A stretch of 48,359 bases of DNA from positions 1-48,359 of the forward strand of contig JASEJE010000024.1 in assembly GCA_030024085.1 (NCBI GenBank), given 5' to 3'. This stretch comes from Bacillota bacterium (lineage in GTDB: Bacteria; Bacillota; SHA-98; UBA4971). Below the pieces are notes generated by a model that worked only from the letters and a program-made list of their open reading frames with translations, had not been told where the DNA came from and did no database searches. This document shows positions 9,146 to 17,519 of the stretch, piece after piece; the stretch's first letter is position 1, and each line of letters opens with the position of its first letter. A program made the position numbers and the translations under genes.

Positions 9146-10069
9146 ATGCGGCGAACCTCATTGGCGGTGATGCTTATTGCCGCGATGGCGCTCGCTACCG
9201 TGGGTTCGGGCGTCCTTACGCCAGGTGCCGCGCTGGCCGAGCCCGTGGCGGTCCTGGACATGGACGACCCCGCTGGCGACGATTTTGGGCCGGGCACGTA
9301 CGTGTACCCGACACACAAGGCCTTCGTGGCAGGGCTTTTCGACCTGACGCACTTCAAGGTGAGCTACGACCCGGAGTATGTCTACTTCGACGCCACGTTT
9401 CGGGAAGTTACCAACCCCTGGAACGCGCCGGAAGGGTTCAGCCACCAGCTTATCAACATATACATCGACACGACGCGCGGTGCCGGGCGAACGGACACGC
9501 TCCGCAAGGGCGCTCTTGTCACCTTCGACAAACGATATGCGTGGGACCTCTTCATTAAGGCCCTCGGCTGGGGAGGATGCAGAGTCTTCACCGCCCAGGA
9601 CGCCCCTGAGGCGAGGGGGATATCTGACGGCCTCTCGGCGAGCGTGCTCGGGGACGGCAAGACGATCAGGATAGCCGTGCCGAAGGCTGTGATAGGAGAG
9701 CCTGGCAGGAACTGGGGCTATTACGTGCTTGTCGGCTCGCAGGATGCGTTCGGGGACGATGACTTCCGCCCGGTGATGGAGAAGGCCGGGTCCTGGGTTT
9801 TCGGAGGCGGCAGCGACCTCGAGGTGAACCCCAGCGTCATCGACATGCTCGCTCCGACACGGGGCCGGGGTTCTCAGGAGCGGCTTCTCGGGTCCTACAA
9901 CGTGGAAAGGGGAACGCTTGCGGTCCTCATGCCCGTGTTCGCGGGAGCCGCGGGCGGCCAGGCGGCATCCCCTGCTGCCATCGGGGTTGCTGTCGTCATC
10001 CTCGTTGCTGCCGGGGTGGTCGCCTGGTGGGTGAAGCGCCGCCGGCCGACTCCGCCACCGCGCGCATGA
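9146..10069 (+). CDS. Surface-anchored protein with glucodextranase C-type (Glucodextran_C) domain
   Basis: Exported protein of about 307 residues. The N-terminus is a signal peptide (MRRTSLAVMLIAAMALATVG...AALA before EP), and the C-terminus has one membrane helix (AAIGVAVVILVAAGVVAWWV) and a basic tail KRRRP, so the main domain should sit outside, anchored by the tail. The domain matches the C-terminal module of glucodextranase and archaeal/bacterial amylopullulanases: DDFGPGTYVYPTHKAFVAG, FDLTHFKVSYD, NPWNAPEGFSHQLINIYIDT, YYVLVGSQDAFG and FRPV. In those enzymes it is a binding or surface-attachment module; here it has no catalytic domain. I chose ATG 9146 (GGGGGG at 9130-9135 precedes it) over ATG 9128. 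A carbohydrate-binding role is inferred. Confidence 0.8.
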   Translation: MRRTSLAVMLIAAMALATVGSGVLTPGAALAEPVAVLDMDDPAGDDFGPGTYVYPTHKAFVAGLFDLTHFKVSYDPEYVYFDATFREVTNPWNAPEGFSHQLINIYIDTTRGAGRTDTLRKGALVTFDKRYAWDLFIKALGWGGCRVFTAQDAPEARGISDGLSASVLGDGKTIRIAVPKAVIGEPGRNWGYYVLVGSQDAFGDDDFRPVMEKAGSWVFGGGSDLEVNPSVIDMLAPTRGRGSQERLLGSYNVERGTLAVLMPVFAGAAGGQAASPAAIGVAVVILVAAGVVAWWVKRRRPTPPPRA

Positions 10070-10101
10070 TGTGGACGCTTCTGTTTCGTGGAGGTGCCGG
10101 G

Positions 10102-10596
10102 ATGGGTACAAAGCAGCTTGTATTCGGAGCCTTGCTCACAGCACTGGCGCTGGTCATTCCGCTTGCTTTCGGCGGATTCCTCGGCGTCGTCGTGCCTCCG
10201 TTTTCCGCGACGCTGGCATCCCACGTCCCAGTCATGATTTCCATGCTCCTGGGGCCATGGGTGGCCGTGCTGGTGGGCCTCGGCTCCGCCCTGGGCTTCC
10301 TCGTGAAGCTGGGGATGGTCATCGCGGCCAGGGCCGCTATGCACGTGGTGTTCGCCGGGGTCGGGGCCGTCATGGTGAAGAGGGGTATGCCATTTTGGAG
10401 AGCGCTTCTATGGACGCTGCCGATCCATGCCCTCAGTGAGGCCCTGATCGTGCTGCCCTTCGGCTTCACGCTGCAGAGGGCGGGCGTAGTGGTCGGCCTT
10501 GGCACCGCCATGCACCATCTGGTTGACGCCGGGATCGCCCTTGCGGTCGTGAAGGCCGTCGGGCTGGCACAGCGGCCCTTTTCGAGGCCTGGTTGA
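10102..10596 (+). CDS. ECF-transporter-like S component / small polytopic membrane protein
   Basis: A protein of 164 residues that is almost entirely membrane helices, about five or six segments, starting KQLVFGALLTALALVIPLAF. The size, the short N-terminus before helix 1 and the pattern FSATLASHVPVMISMLLGPWVAVLVGLGSALGF resemble substrate-binding S components of ECF vitamin or metabolite transporters. Genes for the ECF energising module are not in the window, so it would use a shared one. GGAGGTG (10090-10096) precedes ATG 10102. The substrate is unknown. It lies 32 bp after the glucodextranase-domain gene and before a terminator, so the two are probably co-transcribed. Confidence 0.65.
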   Translation: MGTKQLVFGALLTALALVIPLAFGGFLGVVVPPFSATLASHVPVMISMLLGPWVAVLVGLGSALGFLVKLGMVIAARAAMHVVFAGVGAVMVKRGMPFWRALLWTLPIHALSEALIVLPFGFTLQRAGVVVGLGTAMHHLVDAGIALAVVKAVGLAQRPFSRPG

Positions 10597-10649
10597 CGGG
10601 CGCTCCGGCTGCGAGCCCAGAGGTGACGACCGTCTTTGAGTGGCATGGA

Positions 10650-10680
10650 CGCCCGGCCGGACACGGCCGGGCGCTTTTTT
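10650..10680 (+). terminator. Rho-independent terminator closing the first sugar region
   Basis: A ten-base stem CGCCCGGCCG (10650-10659) pairs with CGGCCGGGCG (10664-10673) across a GACA loop and is followed by six T residues. Confidence 0.92.
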
Positions 10681-10756
10681 ATCGTGCGAAGGAGGATCAG
10701 GGGCACGCGTATCGAATAGTTATCATGACGACATATACACAGAGGATATATCAACC

Positions 10757-10932
10757 GTGAGTAAGGGTGCGAAAATGCTGCAGACCAGGTTTTGGTAAGG
10801 CGCGCCCCGCTTGCGGCGCACATGGTTAGATTTGACATTCAGACTTGCCAAATCGAGAGCGCCCCGTCGTGCAGGCACCGGCAACCCGGAAGCTTCTCCC
10901 AAACCGGCTTGGATTTCTGAACTCACGCCTAG
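10757..10932 (-). repeat. Foldback repeat, copy B
   Basis: About 176 bp, inverted relative to copy G at 41592-41790. Shared blocks include GGTTTTGG followed by CGCGCCCCGC (10788-10810) and, on the minus strand, GGGTTGCCGGTG followed by TGCACGA. The two ends (GTGAGTAAGGGTGCG and, on the minus strand, CTAGGCGTGAGTTCAG) are imperfect inverted repeats. It lies between the terminator at 10650-10680 and the GntR gene. Confidence 0.75.
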
Positions 10933-10956
10933 ATGGATAACGGGCGCCAGAACATC

Positions 10957-10977
10957 CCATGCCTTCTGAAGGCATGG
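10957..10977. promoter_or_regulatory. Inverted repeat at the GntR gene's ribosome site
   Basis: CCATGCCTT-CTG-AAGGCATGG is a perfect inverted repeat (arms 10957-10965 and 10969-10977). It directly abuts the AAGGAGGT ribosome site of the GntR gene. It may be an autoregulatory operator for the encoded dimeric regulator, or a hairpin limiting translation. Confidence 0.6.
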
Positions 10978-10993
10978 AAGGAGGTCCACAGGA

Positions 10994-11827
10994 ATGATCC
11001 CGAACAGGAACATCTCGACCCCGCTATACCATCAGATCCGCGACTTCCTGCGGGAGGAGCTGCGGAACGAAAGCCTCAGGCCGGGTGAGAGAATCCCCTC
11101 GGAGGCCGAGTTGAGCGTACGATACAGGGTAAGCCGGATAACCGTCAAGCAGGCCATCCAGAGCCTGGTTCAGGAGGGCCTGCTGTACAGGATGCAGGGC
11201 AAAGGCACATTCGTGGCCAGGCCGAAGGTGGCGCACAACCTGAACCGCATCACGAGTTTCAGCCAGCAGATGCGCGACCGGGGAATGAAGCCCTCCACGA
11301 AGATCCTCGAGGTGGAGATAGTGGCGGCAAGGGGTCGGGTGCGTGAGGCTCTCGCCATCGCCGAGGGCACGCTCGTCACGAAGGTCCGCCGGCTGCGCCT
11401 TGCCGACGGCGAGATCATGGGGGTCCAGACAGCGCACGTGCCGGTCGACATGTGTCCGGATCTCGCCGACGTGCTGCAGGACAACATGTCGCTCTACGAA
11501 CTCCTCAGGACCAGATACGGGCTGGGGCCTGTGCGCGCCATCGAGAACTACACCGCCATCCCTCTCGACCCTTATGACGCCAGGCTTCTCGAGGTGCCCG
11601 AAGGTTCGCCGGCGCTGTTCGCTGAGCGCATGACATATCTTGGGGACAACAGATGCCTGGAGTACGTGGTTTCCATCTTGCGCGCCGACCGGTACACGCT
11701 GAGCGTCGAGCTCCAGGGCGAGGATTCCGTGGCCCAGGCGAGGACGGCGGGCCAGGCGGAGCCGCCAACGAGGGCGCAAGCGGAATGGCAGGCCATGCAG
11801 CGGCCAGCCGGGCCCGCAGGTAGGTGA
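10994..11827 (+). CDS. GntR-family (HutC subfamily) transcriptional regulator
   Basis: A DNA-binding repressor of 277 residues. The winged-helix domain spans about residues 8-75, with PLYHQIRDFLREEL, PGERIPSEAELSVRYRVSRITVKQAIQSLVQEGLLYRMQGKGTFVA. The rest is a UTRA effector domain (about 90-235, with FSQQMRDRGMKPSTKILEVE and TAIPLDPYDARLLEVPEGSPAL). The C-terminal 40 residues are Gln/Ala rich. AAGGAGGT (10977-10984) precedes ATG 10994. UTRA regulators of this type usually sense sugar phosphates, and it precedes a glycoside hydrolase and the second sugar operon, so control of those is likely. Confidence 0.93.
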   Translation: MIPNRNISTPLYHQIRDFLREELRNESLRPGERIPSEAELSVRYRVSRITVKQAIQSLVQEGLLYRMQGKGTFVARPKVAHNLNRITSFSQQMRDRGMKPSTKILEVEIVAARGRVREALAIAEGTLVTKVRRLRLADGEIMGVQTAHVPVDMCPDLADVLQDNMSLYELLRTRYGLGPVRAIENYTAIPLDPYDARLLEVPEGSPALFAERMTYLGDNRCLEYVVSILRADRYTLSVELQGEDSVAQARTAGQAEPPTRAQAEWQAMQRPAGPAGR

Positions 11828-11908
11828 GGGTACCGCCGATTTCACCCTGCAAAACCGGAGGGAGTTGGCGGCTCCACCTGTTGTCGGCAGTTACGGGAGG
11901 GATGTCTG

Positions 11909-13780
11909 ATGAAGCTCTCATCCTCGGCTCTACCAGGCAAGAGACCAGGCCATGTTCGCGTTCGTCGGCTCGTCGGCCCCCTGGTGTGGCTGCTGGCGAT
12001 ACTGTCGGTGGCGACGTTCGGTACGACGACCCTGCCGGCGCAAGGAGGCGGAGCCGCGGTGCAGATATCCGTGGACCGGGCGGCAGAAGTTTCGAAGGTC
12101 AGCCCGCTCGTCTTCGGCGTGAACACGGCGTCCTGGGACGAGCAGCTTTTCCCCGGCACCGTCAGCAACTGGGAGCTTACGTTCGATCAGGTCGGGGTAA
12201 GACGGGTCAAAGACGCCGGGATCCGGTTCCTTCGCTTCCCCGGCGGTCGTGACGCCGACGACTACATCTGGAACTCGCCTTCGAACTCTCCGCTTCGCGT
12301 GGACACCGACGAGTTCATCGTTTTCTGCAGGCTCGTCGGAGCGACCCCGTCCATTACGGTCAACTACACGGAGAAACCCGAGCTCGCCGCCGAGTGGGTG
12401 CGCTACGCAAATCGCATGAAAGGCTACGGCGTGCGATACTGGGAGGTCGGAGACGAGGAGTACTTCCTCGTGGATGGTCCGTCCTACGCTGCGAGATTCC
12501 TCGAGTTTGCACGAGCCATGAAGGCTCAAGACCCGTCCATAAAGGTGGGGGCGAACATCTCCCCCTCGCGACCCGACTGGTCCCGACGTGTTCTTCGCGA
12601 GGCCGGGGGCTACATTGACTTCGTCGTCCACAACTGGTATCCCCAGGACCCGAGGAAGGAGGACGACGCTTACCTCCTGTCCACGCCACCGGGGCTTGCG
12701 CGGGACGTGACGGGCATCCGGAAGATGTTGAAGGACGAACTCCCAGCTCGGGCAGGCGACATCGAGCTGCACATCGGGGGGTACAACTCGGTCAGCTACG
12801 GTCCCGGCCCACAGACGACGTCCCACGTGAACGCCATGTGGCTTGCGGATGTCCTCGGTACCATGGCCGGCGCCGGAGTGGACGCCGCAGGGTTCTGGGC
12901 GCTCCATAACGTGTACCCTCCGCGCGAGGGAGACTACGGCCTCATCACCTCGACCCCCGAAAACACGCCCTACCCCACATACTACGTCTTCCAGCTCTTC
13001 AAGGACCATTTCGGCGACGTGTACCTTCGGTCGGGCTCCAGCGATAGCCGCGTATCTACTCACGCGTCTGCGAAAGGCGATTCTGCCCGAGGTGAGGTTC
13101 ACCTCATCGTGGTGAACAGGGCGCCCGAAGACGTGAATGCGGTCGTGCAGGTGTCCGGCTTCTCGTGTGGGCCCAGGGCGGAGATTTGGGTCCTCGGCAC
13201 CGGCGGTCCGCCAACCAGGATCGACGATGCCGTGGTGATGGAGGGGCGCGCCGCACTCAAACTGCCCGGGCGGTCCGTCGTCGCTGTCACGATCCCGGGC
13301 AAGGCCGCGCCGCCGCCCCCGCCGAGGAACCTTGCGTTCCGGGCGAAGGTCGCGGCCTCGTCCACGGCCGAGGTTGACGGCAGGTTCAGGCCGGAGAGCG
13401 CAGTGGATGGCGACATGCACACGAGATGGGCCTCGCGGATATGGCGGAAGGAGCCCGAGTGGTTCCAGGTCGACCTGGGCCGCGAGGAGACCATCGGGTC
13501 CCTGGTCCTTCACTGGGAACTTGGAGCGACGAAGTTCATAGTCCAGGTTTCGAAGGACGGGAGGAACTGGAAGACTGTAGTCGAGAGGGCCTCGGGTGGC
13601 GCCGGGCGGGATGTCGTCGAGTTGGATCCCCTGAATGCGAGATATGTGAAGTTCCTGCTCCATGAGCGTCCGAAGGACATCGGAACGAGGTTCGGTCACT
13701 CACTCTGGACCACCTGGGCGTTCTCCCTGTGGGAGATCGAGGTGTACGCGCCGGGTCAGGCACCGGGCGCGAGTCCCTAG
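11909..13780 (+). CDS. Secreted GH51-like glycoside hydrolase with C-terminal F5/8-type (CBM32-like) domain; nucleophile apparently missing
   Basis: A protein of 623 residues with an N-terminal signal or anchor segment (VGPLVWLLAILSVATF). Residues about 55-375 form a TIM-barrel domain like alpha-L-arabinofuranosidases: FGVNTASWDE, GIRFLRFPGG, RYWEVGDEEYF and GFWALHN. Residues about 470-615 form a discoidin/F5/8 type C domain (AVDGDMHTRWAS, WFQVDLGREETIGSLVLHW, ARYVKFLL). In GH51-type enzymes the acid/base lies in GNE and the nucleophile in TEYNS. Here the first motif is GDE (E183 kept, N changed to D182) and the second is GGYNS, with Gly291 where the nucleophilic Glu is expected. It may be inactive, act by another mechanism, or be a binding protein. 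It follows the GntR gene by about 80 bp; GGGAGGG near 11894-11900 precedes the ATG. Confidence 0.8.
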   Translation: MKLSSSALPGKRPGHVRVRRLVGPLVWLLAILSVATFGTTTLPAQGGGAAVQISVDRAAEVSKVSPLVFGVNTASWDEQLFPGTVSNWELTFDQVGVRRVKDAGIRFLRFPGGRDADDYIWNSPSNSPLRVDTDEFIVFCRLVGATPSITVNYTEKPELAAEWVRYANRMKGYGVRYWEVGDEEYFLVDGPSYAARFLEFARAMKAQDPSIKVGANISPSRPDWSRRVLREAGGYIDFVVHNWYPQDPRKEDDAYLLSTPPGLARDVTGIRKMLKDELPARAGDIELHIGGYNSVSYGPGPQTTSHVNAMWLADVLGTMAGAGVDAAGFWALHNVYPPREGDYGLITSTPENTPYPTYYVFQLFKDHFGDVYLRSGSSDSRVSTHASAKGDSARGEVHLIVVNRAPEDVNAVVQVSGFSCGPRAEIWVLGTGGPPTRIDDAVVMEGRAALKLPGRSVVAVTIPGKAAPPPPPRNLAFRAKVAASSTAEVDGRFRPESAVDGDMHTRWASRIWRKEPEWFQVDLGREETIGSLVLHWELGATKFIVQVSKDGRNWKTVVERASGGAGRDVVELDPLNARYVKFLLHERPKDIGTRFGHSLWTTWAFSLWEIEVYAPGQAPGASP

Positions 13781-14133
13781 CAGCAATTATGGGCGCCGGG
13801 CCGTCCGTGCGGCCGTCGCGCTCGCCGGCTGGGGCCGTCACACGTCTTCTCCGGGACTCAGTGGTGACGTCGGGGCGGCCGGCGGTGGGCGGCCCGCGGG
13901 CGGCGACCGCTGGCCGGCTACAGGTGGCCGGCGGCTCGGGGCCGGCAACCGCCGGCGGGAGGGGCGATGTGCGGCCGCAACCGGGGAGCCGAATGTGCCC
14001 CGTCAGGCGCGAAAGGGGGTGGGCTGTGGCAATCTTGAGCTTGCAGACTTGATGCGGTGGTCTGGCGGTTCCGACCAGTCGGCGGTTTCAGCCGAACGAA
14101 AGGCAGCCAAAGCAAAGGAGGCTGAAGGGGACC
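13781..14133. other. GC-rich gap before the second sugar ABC operon
   Basis: No supported gene. The first half is rich in GGC/CGG runs. The last 30 bp carry the AAAGGAGG ribosome site (near 14115-14122) for the next gene. I could not place a promoter or terminator with confidence. Confidence 0.4.
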
Positions 14134-15453
14134 ATGAGAAGGTGTGCGGTGCTCGTCGTTTGCTTTTGCCTGTTGCTTGGGCTCGTGGCGACCACGGGAA
14201 GCGTCGCGGCGGCGAAGACCAAGCTCGTCTGGCAGGTGCACTGGAGCGATTTCCAGGTGGAGGGCGTCTACAAGGGTGAGGGCGCCGATAGGAAGCTGGT
14301 GAGCAAGGGGCTGCGCCAGTATGTCGAGGAATACATGAAGCTGCATCCCGAGGTCGAGGTCGAGATCCAGTCCGTCCCCATGGAGGAGTATCTTCAGAAA
14401 GTGCTCGTCGCGCGGTCGTCCGGTGTCGCGCCGGATATCTACGGCATATACTCGCTTTGGGGGGTCCAGCTCGTCCAAAACGGCATCCTCGACGCTCCGC
14501 CCGCTGCGGTTGTGAAAGACGTCCACGAAAACTACACCCCGGTGTCGGTGACCGGGGCAACCATCGACGGCAAGATTTGGGGTATCCCGATGGAAGTGGG
14601 CAACTACTGCCTGGTGTACAACAAGGATCTCCTCAAGAAGAAGGGCTTCACCGCTCCACCGAAGACGTGGAAAGAGCTCGTGGACATGGCTTCGAAACTC
14701 ACGGTGCGCGACAAGTCCGGCGTCATCACTCAGTATGGGTTCGCATTCCTCGCCGGGTGGGAGTCGGCCGTGGTCCACCCATATCTCGGGCTTCTCTGGG
14801 ACGTCGGCGGGGAGTTCCTGTCGCCCGATTTCAAGAAGTGCGTGGTCAACAGCGCTGAAGGCGTGCAGGCACTCGAGGCCGAGCTCCAGCTCTTCAAGAC
14901 GGGCGGCACAGATCCCGCAGGAAGCGTCTGGACGTTCCCCCAGGAGAAGGTGGCCATGATGATCATGGCGTCGTGGTACGAGCAGAGCCTGAGGCAGGGC
15001 CTTGGCGACAAGTATGACAAGGTGGTGGGCGTGGCGCCGGTCCCATACATAAGGAAGCCGGTGAACGCGGGTTACACCTGGTTCCTCGCTGTGGACAGCG
15101 CCTCGAAGCAGAAGAAGGCTGCATGGGATCTCCTGACGTGGCTCACGGCAGAGGTCCAGAAGCCAAAGAACACCACGAGGCTCGGGGACCTGATGGTGGA
15201 GACCATAGGCAGCCTGCCGTGCAGGGGGATCGACCTTGCGAACCACCCGGACACCCTGAATGACCTGTACACGAAGACCTTCGTGGAGCAGCTCAAGAAC
15301 GCGAAGCCCGAGCCCAACGTGGCGCAGGGTGCCGAGATCAAGACCATACTGGCCAACGAGATCGTGGAAGCCTGGCACGGGAGGAAGTCGGCGAAACAGG
15401 CTCTTGACGATGCGACGAACAAGATCGACGAAATCCTTGCGGAGTTCTACTGA
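14134..15453 (+). CDS. Sugar ABC transporter substrate-binding protein (second importer)
   Basis: Exported solute-binding protein of 439 residues, with signal peptide MRRCAVLVVCFCLLLGLVATTGSVAAA. Mature segments typical of the family are VWQVHW, YMKLHPEVEVEIQSVPMEEYLQKVLVARSSGVAPDIYGIYS, IWGIPMEVGNYCLVYNKDLL and a C-terminal helix with KQALDDATNKIDEILAEFY. The first Cys lies inside the hydrophobic core, not in a lipobox. It heads an operon with two permeases, a GH42-like galactosidase, a ROK protein and a SIS isomerase, so a galactoside or related oligosaccharide is a reasonable guess for the ligand. Confidence 0.92.
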   Translation: MRRCAVLVVCFCLLLGLVATTGSVAAAKTKLVWQVHWSDFQVEGVYKGEGADRKLVSKGLRQYVEEYMKLHPEVEVEIQSVPMEEYLQKVLVARSSGVAPDIYGIYSLWGVQLVQNGILDAPPAAVVKDVHENYTPVSVTGATIDGKIWGIPMEVGNYCLVYNKDLLKKKGFTAPPKTWKELVDMASKLTVRDKSGVITQYGFAFLAGWESAVVHPYLGLLWDVGGEFLSPDFKKCVVNSAEGVQALEAELQLFKTGGTDPAGSVWTFPQEKVAMMIMASWYEQSLRQGLGDKYDKVVGVAPVPYIRKPVNAGYTWFLAVDSASKQKKAAWDLLTWLTAEVQKPKNTTRLGDLMVETIGSLPCRGIDLANHPDTLNDLYTKTFVEQLKNAKPEPNVAQGAEIKTILANEIVEAWHGRKSAKQALDDATNKIDEILAEFY

Positions 15454-15571
15454 TTCGAGTTTCCGAGCAGCCGGACCCCCGGGGTGCCGGTGCCCGCGAT
15501 TGGGTGCCTGCACCCCGGCGGTCTTGGGGCGCGGGGCGCGCGCAGTGCAGGTCGGCGAGGAGGTGACGGCG

Positions 15572-16504
15572 TTGAGTCCTGGTCCAACTCATGCCAGGAG
15601 GAGGTCCGTCAAACGGACGCTTACAGGCTACCTGTTTCTCTCTCCAGCACTCGTGTTCTATCTGGTGTTCCTTGTGGTACCCATCGCAATGTCCCTCTAC
15701 ATTTCGTTTCGGGACTGGAACATGCTCGTGCCGATGACAGGTTCCCGGTTCGTAGGGCTGAAGAATTACACCTACCTTCTAACCAGGGATGAGCTCTTCG
15801 TCATCGCGGTGAAGAATACGATCATCTACGCCACGGGAACGGTCTTCGTCGGCATGGCGCTTGCCCTCGGTATCGCCATCCTTCTCTTGCGGGTGCGCGG
15901 TGCCACCTTCTGGCGGTTCGTGATGTTCGCCCCTGTCGTGACGCCCTCCGTCGCGGTGGCGCGGATCTGGGGGGGATTGTACCGGCCCGCGGAGGGCCTG
16001 GCCAACGCCATCCTCAGGATGGTTCACCTCCCGCCTCAGCAGTGGCTGGCGGACCCGAACATCTGCCTGTACTCGATAATCCTGATAGCAGTGTGGGCCG
16101 GGATAGGGGCGACGGTCATCGTGTTCACCGCCGGCCTCAAAGGCATCCCCGAGGTCTACTATGACGCGGCCAAGCTGGATGGCGCGGGGCCCTGGGGGGA
16201 ATTCAGGCACATCACCGTACCCATGCTCAGGCCGACCATCCTGTTCCTTTCGGTGACCGGGCTCATCGGCGCCTGGCAGGCCTTCGATCTCATATTCATG
16301 CTGGCCGTGGGAGGCACAGAGGCAGGCACGAGCCCGGTCAGGAGCGTCATCGTGCTCGCACTCTATCTGTACCAGATGGCCTTCAAGAACCTGCGTATGG
16401 GGAGGGCGTGCGCAGGGGCGTTCCTCCTTTTCCTCATCGTGCTCGGCATCTCCTTCCTGGTGCTGAGAGTCCTCCGGAAGGGCGGGGTGGAATCGTATGA
16501 GTGA
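15572..16504 (+). CDS. Sugar ABC transporter permease (MalF/UgpA-type), second importer
   Basis: About 310 residues with six membrane helices, beginning GYLFLSPALVFYLVFLVVPIAMSLYISFRDW. The EAA loop is EVYYDAAKLDGAGPWGEF followed by RHITVPMLRP. The start is set at TTG 15572 because GAGGAGGTGA (15557-15566) lies just before it; in-frame GTG codons at 15545 and 15563 are alternatives. Its stop overlaps the start of the next permease by 8 bp. No ATPase gene follows, so it must use one encoded elsewhere, probably at 5216-6316. Confidence 0.92.
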   Translation: MSPGPTHARRRSVKRTLTGYLFLSPALVFYLVFLVVPIAMSLYISFRDWNMLVPMTGSRFVGLKNYTYLLTRDELFVIAVKNTIIYATGTVFVGMALALGIAILLLRVRGATFWRFVMFAPVVTPSVAVARIWGGLYRPAEGLANAILRMVHLPPQQWLADPNICLYSIILIAVWAGIGATVIVFTAGLKGIPEVYYDAAKLDGAGPWGEFRHITVPMLRPTILFLSVTGLIGAWQAFDLIFMLAVGGTEAGTSPVRSVIVLALYLYQMAFKNLRMGRACAGAFLLFLIVLGISFLVLRVLRKGGVESYE

Positions 16505-17471
16505 GCCACTAGCTCTGCCGCGTGTGCCGGCCATGCGCAAGGAACTGGAGCCGGGGGAGGGCGGGAAGTCCGCCGCCAGGCAGAGGGGTAGGAGGCGAAG
16601 ACGGGTCCTGGGGAAGCTACTTCTACACGCCTCGGTGTTGCTGATAGGGTTGGCCATGTTCCTGCCCTTCTTCTGGATCCTGTCGGCCTCGGTGATGACA
16701 TACGAAGAGGTTACGGCCATACCGCCGAGATGGGTGCCATCGACTCCGCAGTGGGGGAACTATGGCGCCGTGCTGCGCGATCCCAACGTGCCGCTTCTCA
16801 AATACTTCAAGAACAGCTTCATCGTCTCCACCGCGGTGACCCTGGCGGTGCTCCTGACAAGCTCGCTCGCGGGATACGCCCTTGCCAAGCTCAAGTTCCC
16901 CGGGCGCGATGCGATATTCACGTTCACCCTCTCGACCATGATGTTCCCGGTGTTCCTGTTTCTGATCCCTGTGTACTACATCTTGAAGAGGTTCCCGCTT
17001 CTCGGCGGCAACGACGTCCTCGGGATGGGAGGGACGGGGGCGCTTCAGTCGTACGCAGCGCTCATCGTGCCATTCGTGGTAAGCGCCTGGGGGGTGTTCC
17101 TGATGCGGCAGTTCATGATGACCATTCCCGACGAGCTCATCGATGCCGCCAGGATAGACGGCGCCTCGGACCTCGGGATCTTCAGCATGGTGGTGATGCC
17201 CCTGGTCAAGCCCGCCCTGGCCACGCTCGCGATATTCACTTTCATTGGACAGTGGAACTACTTCTTGTGGCCGATGATCGTGACCACGTCGGCGCCGCAC
17301 CTGATGACGGTCCCGGTGGGTCTCCGGCTGATGGGCACGGCATACAGCACGGCCGTGAACATGAACAAGCTCCTCGCGGCAACGGTGATGGCGATAGCGC
17401 CCTCGGTATGCGTGTTCCTGGCGCTCCAGCGCTACTACGTCAAAGGATTCGTCCTGAGCGGGTTCAAGTAG
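16497..17471 (+). CDS. Sugar ABC transporter permease (MalG/UgpE-type), second importer
   Basis: Partner permease, 324 residues, with a longer than usual basic cytoplasmic N-terminus (about 40 residues, RQRGRRRRR) before helix 1 (LLLHASVLLIGLAMFLPFFWIL). The EAA loop is DELIDAARIDGASDLGIF followed by VVMPLVKP. It overlaps the upstream gene and lies about 50 bp before the GH42-like gene, so all are likely one transcript. Confidence 0.93.
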   Translation: MSEPLALPRVPAMRKELEPGEGGKSAARQRGRRRRRVLGKLLLHASVLLIGLAMFLPFFWILSASVMTYEEVTAIPPRWVPSTPQWGNYGAVLRDPNVPLLKYFKNSFIVSTAVTLAVLLTSSLAGYALAKLKFPGRDAIFTFTLSTMMFPVFLFLIPVYYILKRFPLLGGNDVLGMGGTGALQSYAALIVPFVVSAWGVFLMRQFMMTIPDELIDAARIDGASDLGIFSMVVMPLVKPALATLAIFTFIGQWNYFLWPMIVTTSAPHLMTVPVGLRLMGTAYSTAVNMNKLLAATVMAIAPSVCVFLALQRYYVKGFVLSGFK

Positions 17472-17519
17472 GCTGATCGCGCGGATGAGCGGACGATGAG
17501 CATGAGAGGAGGCGGTGTT

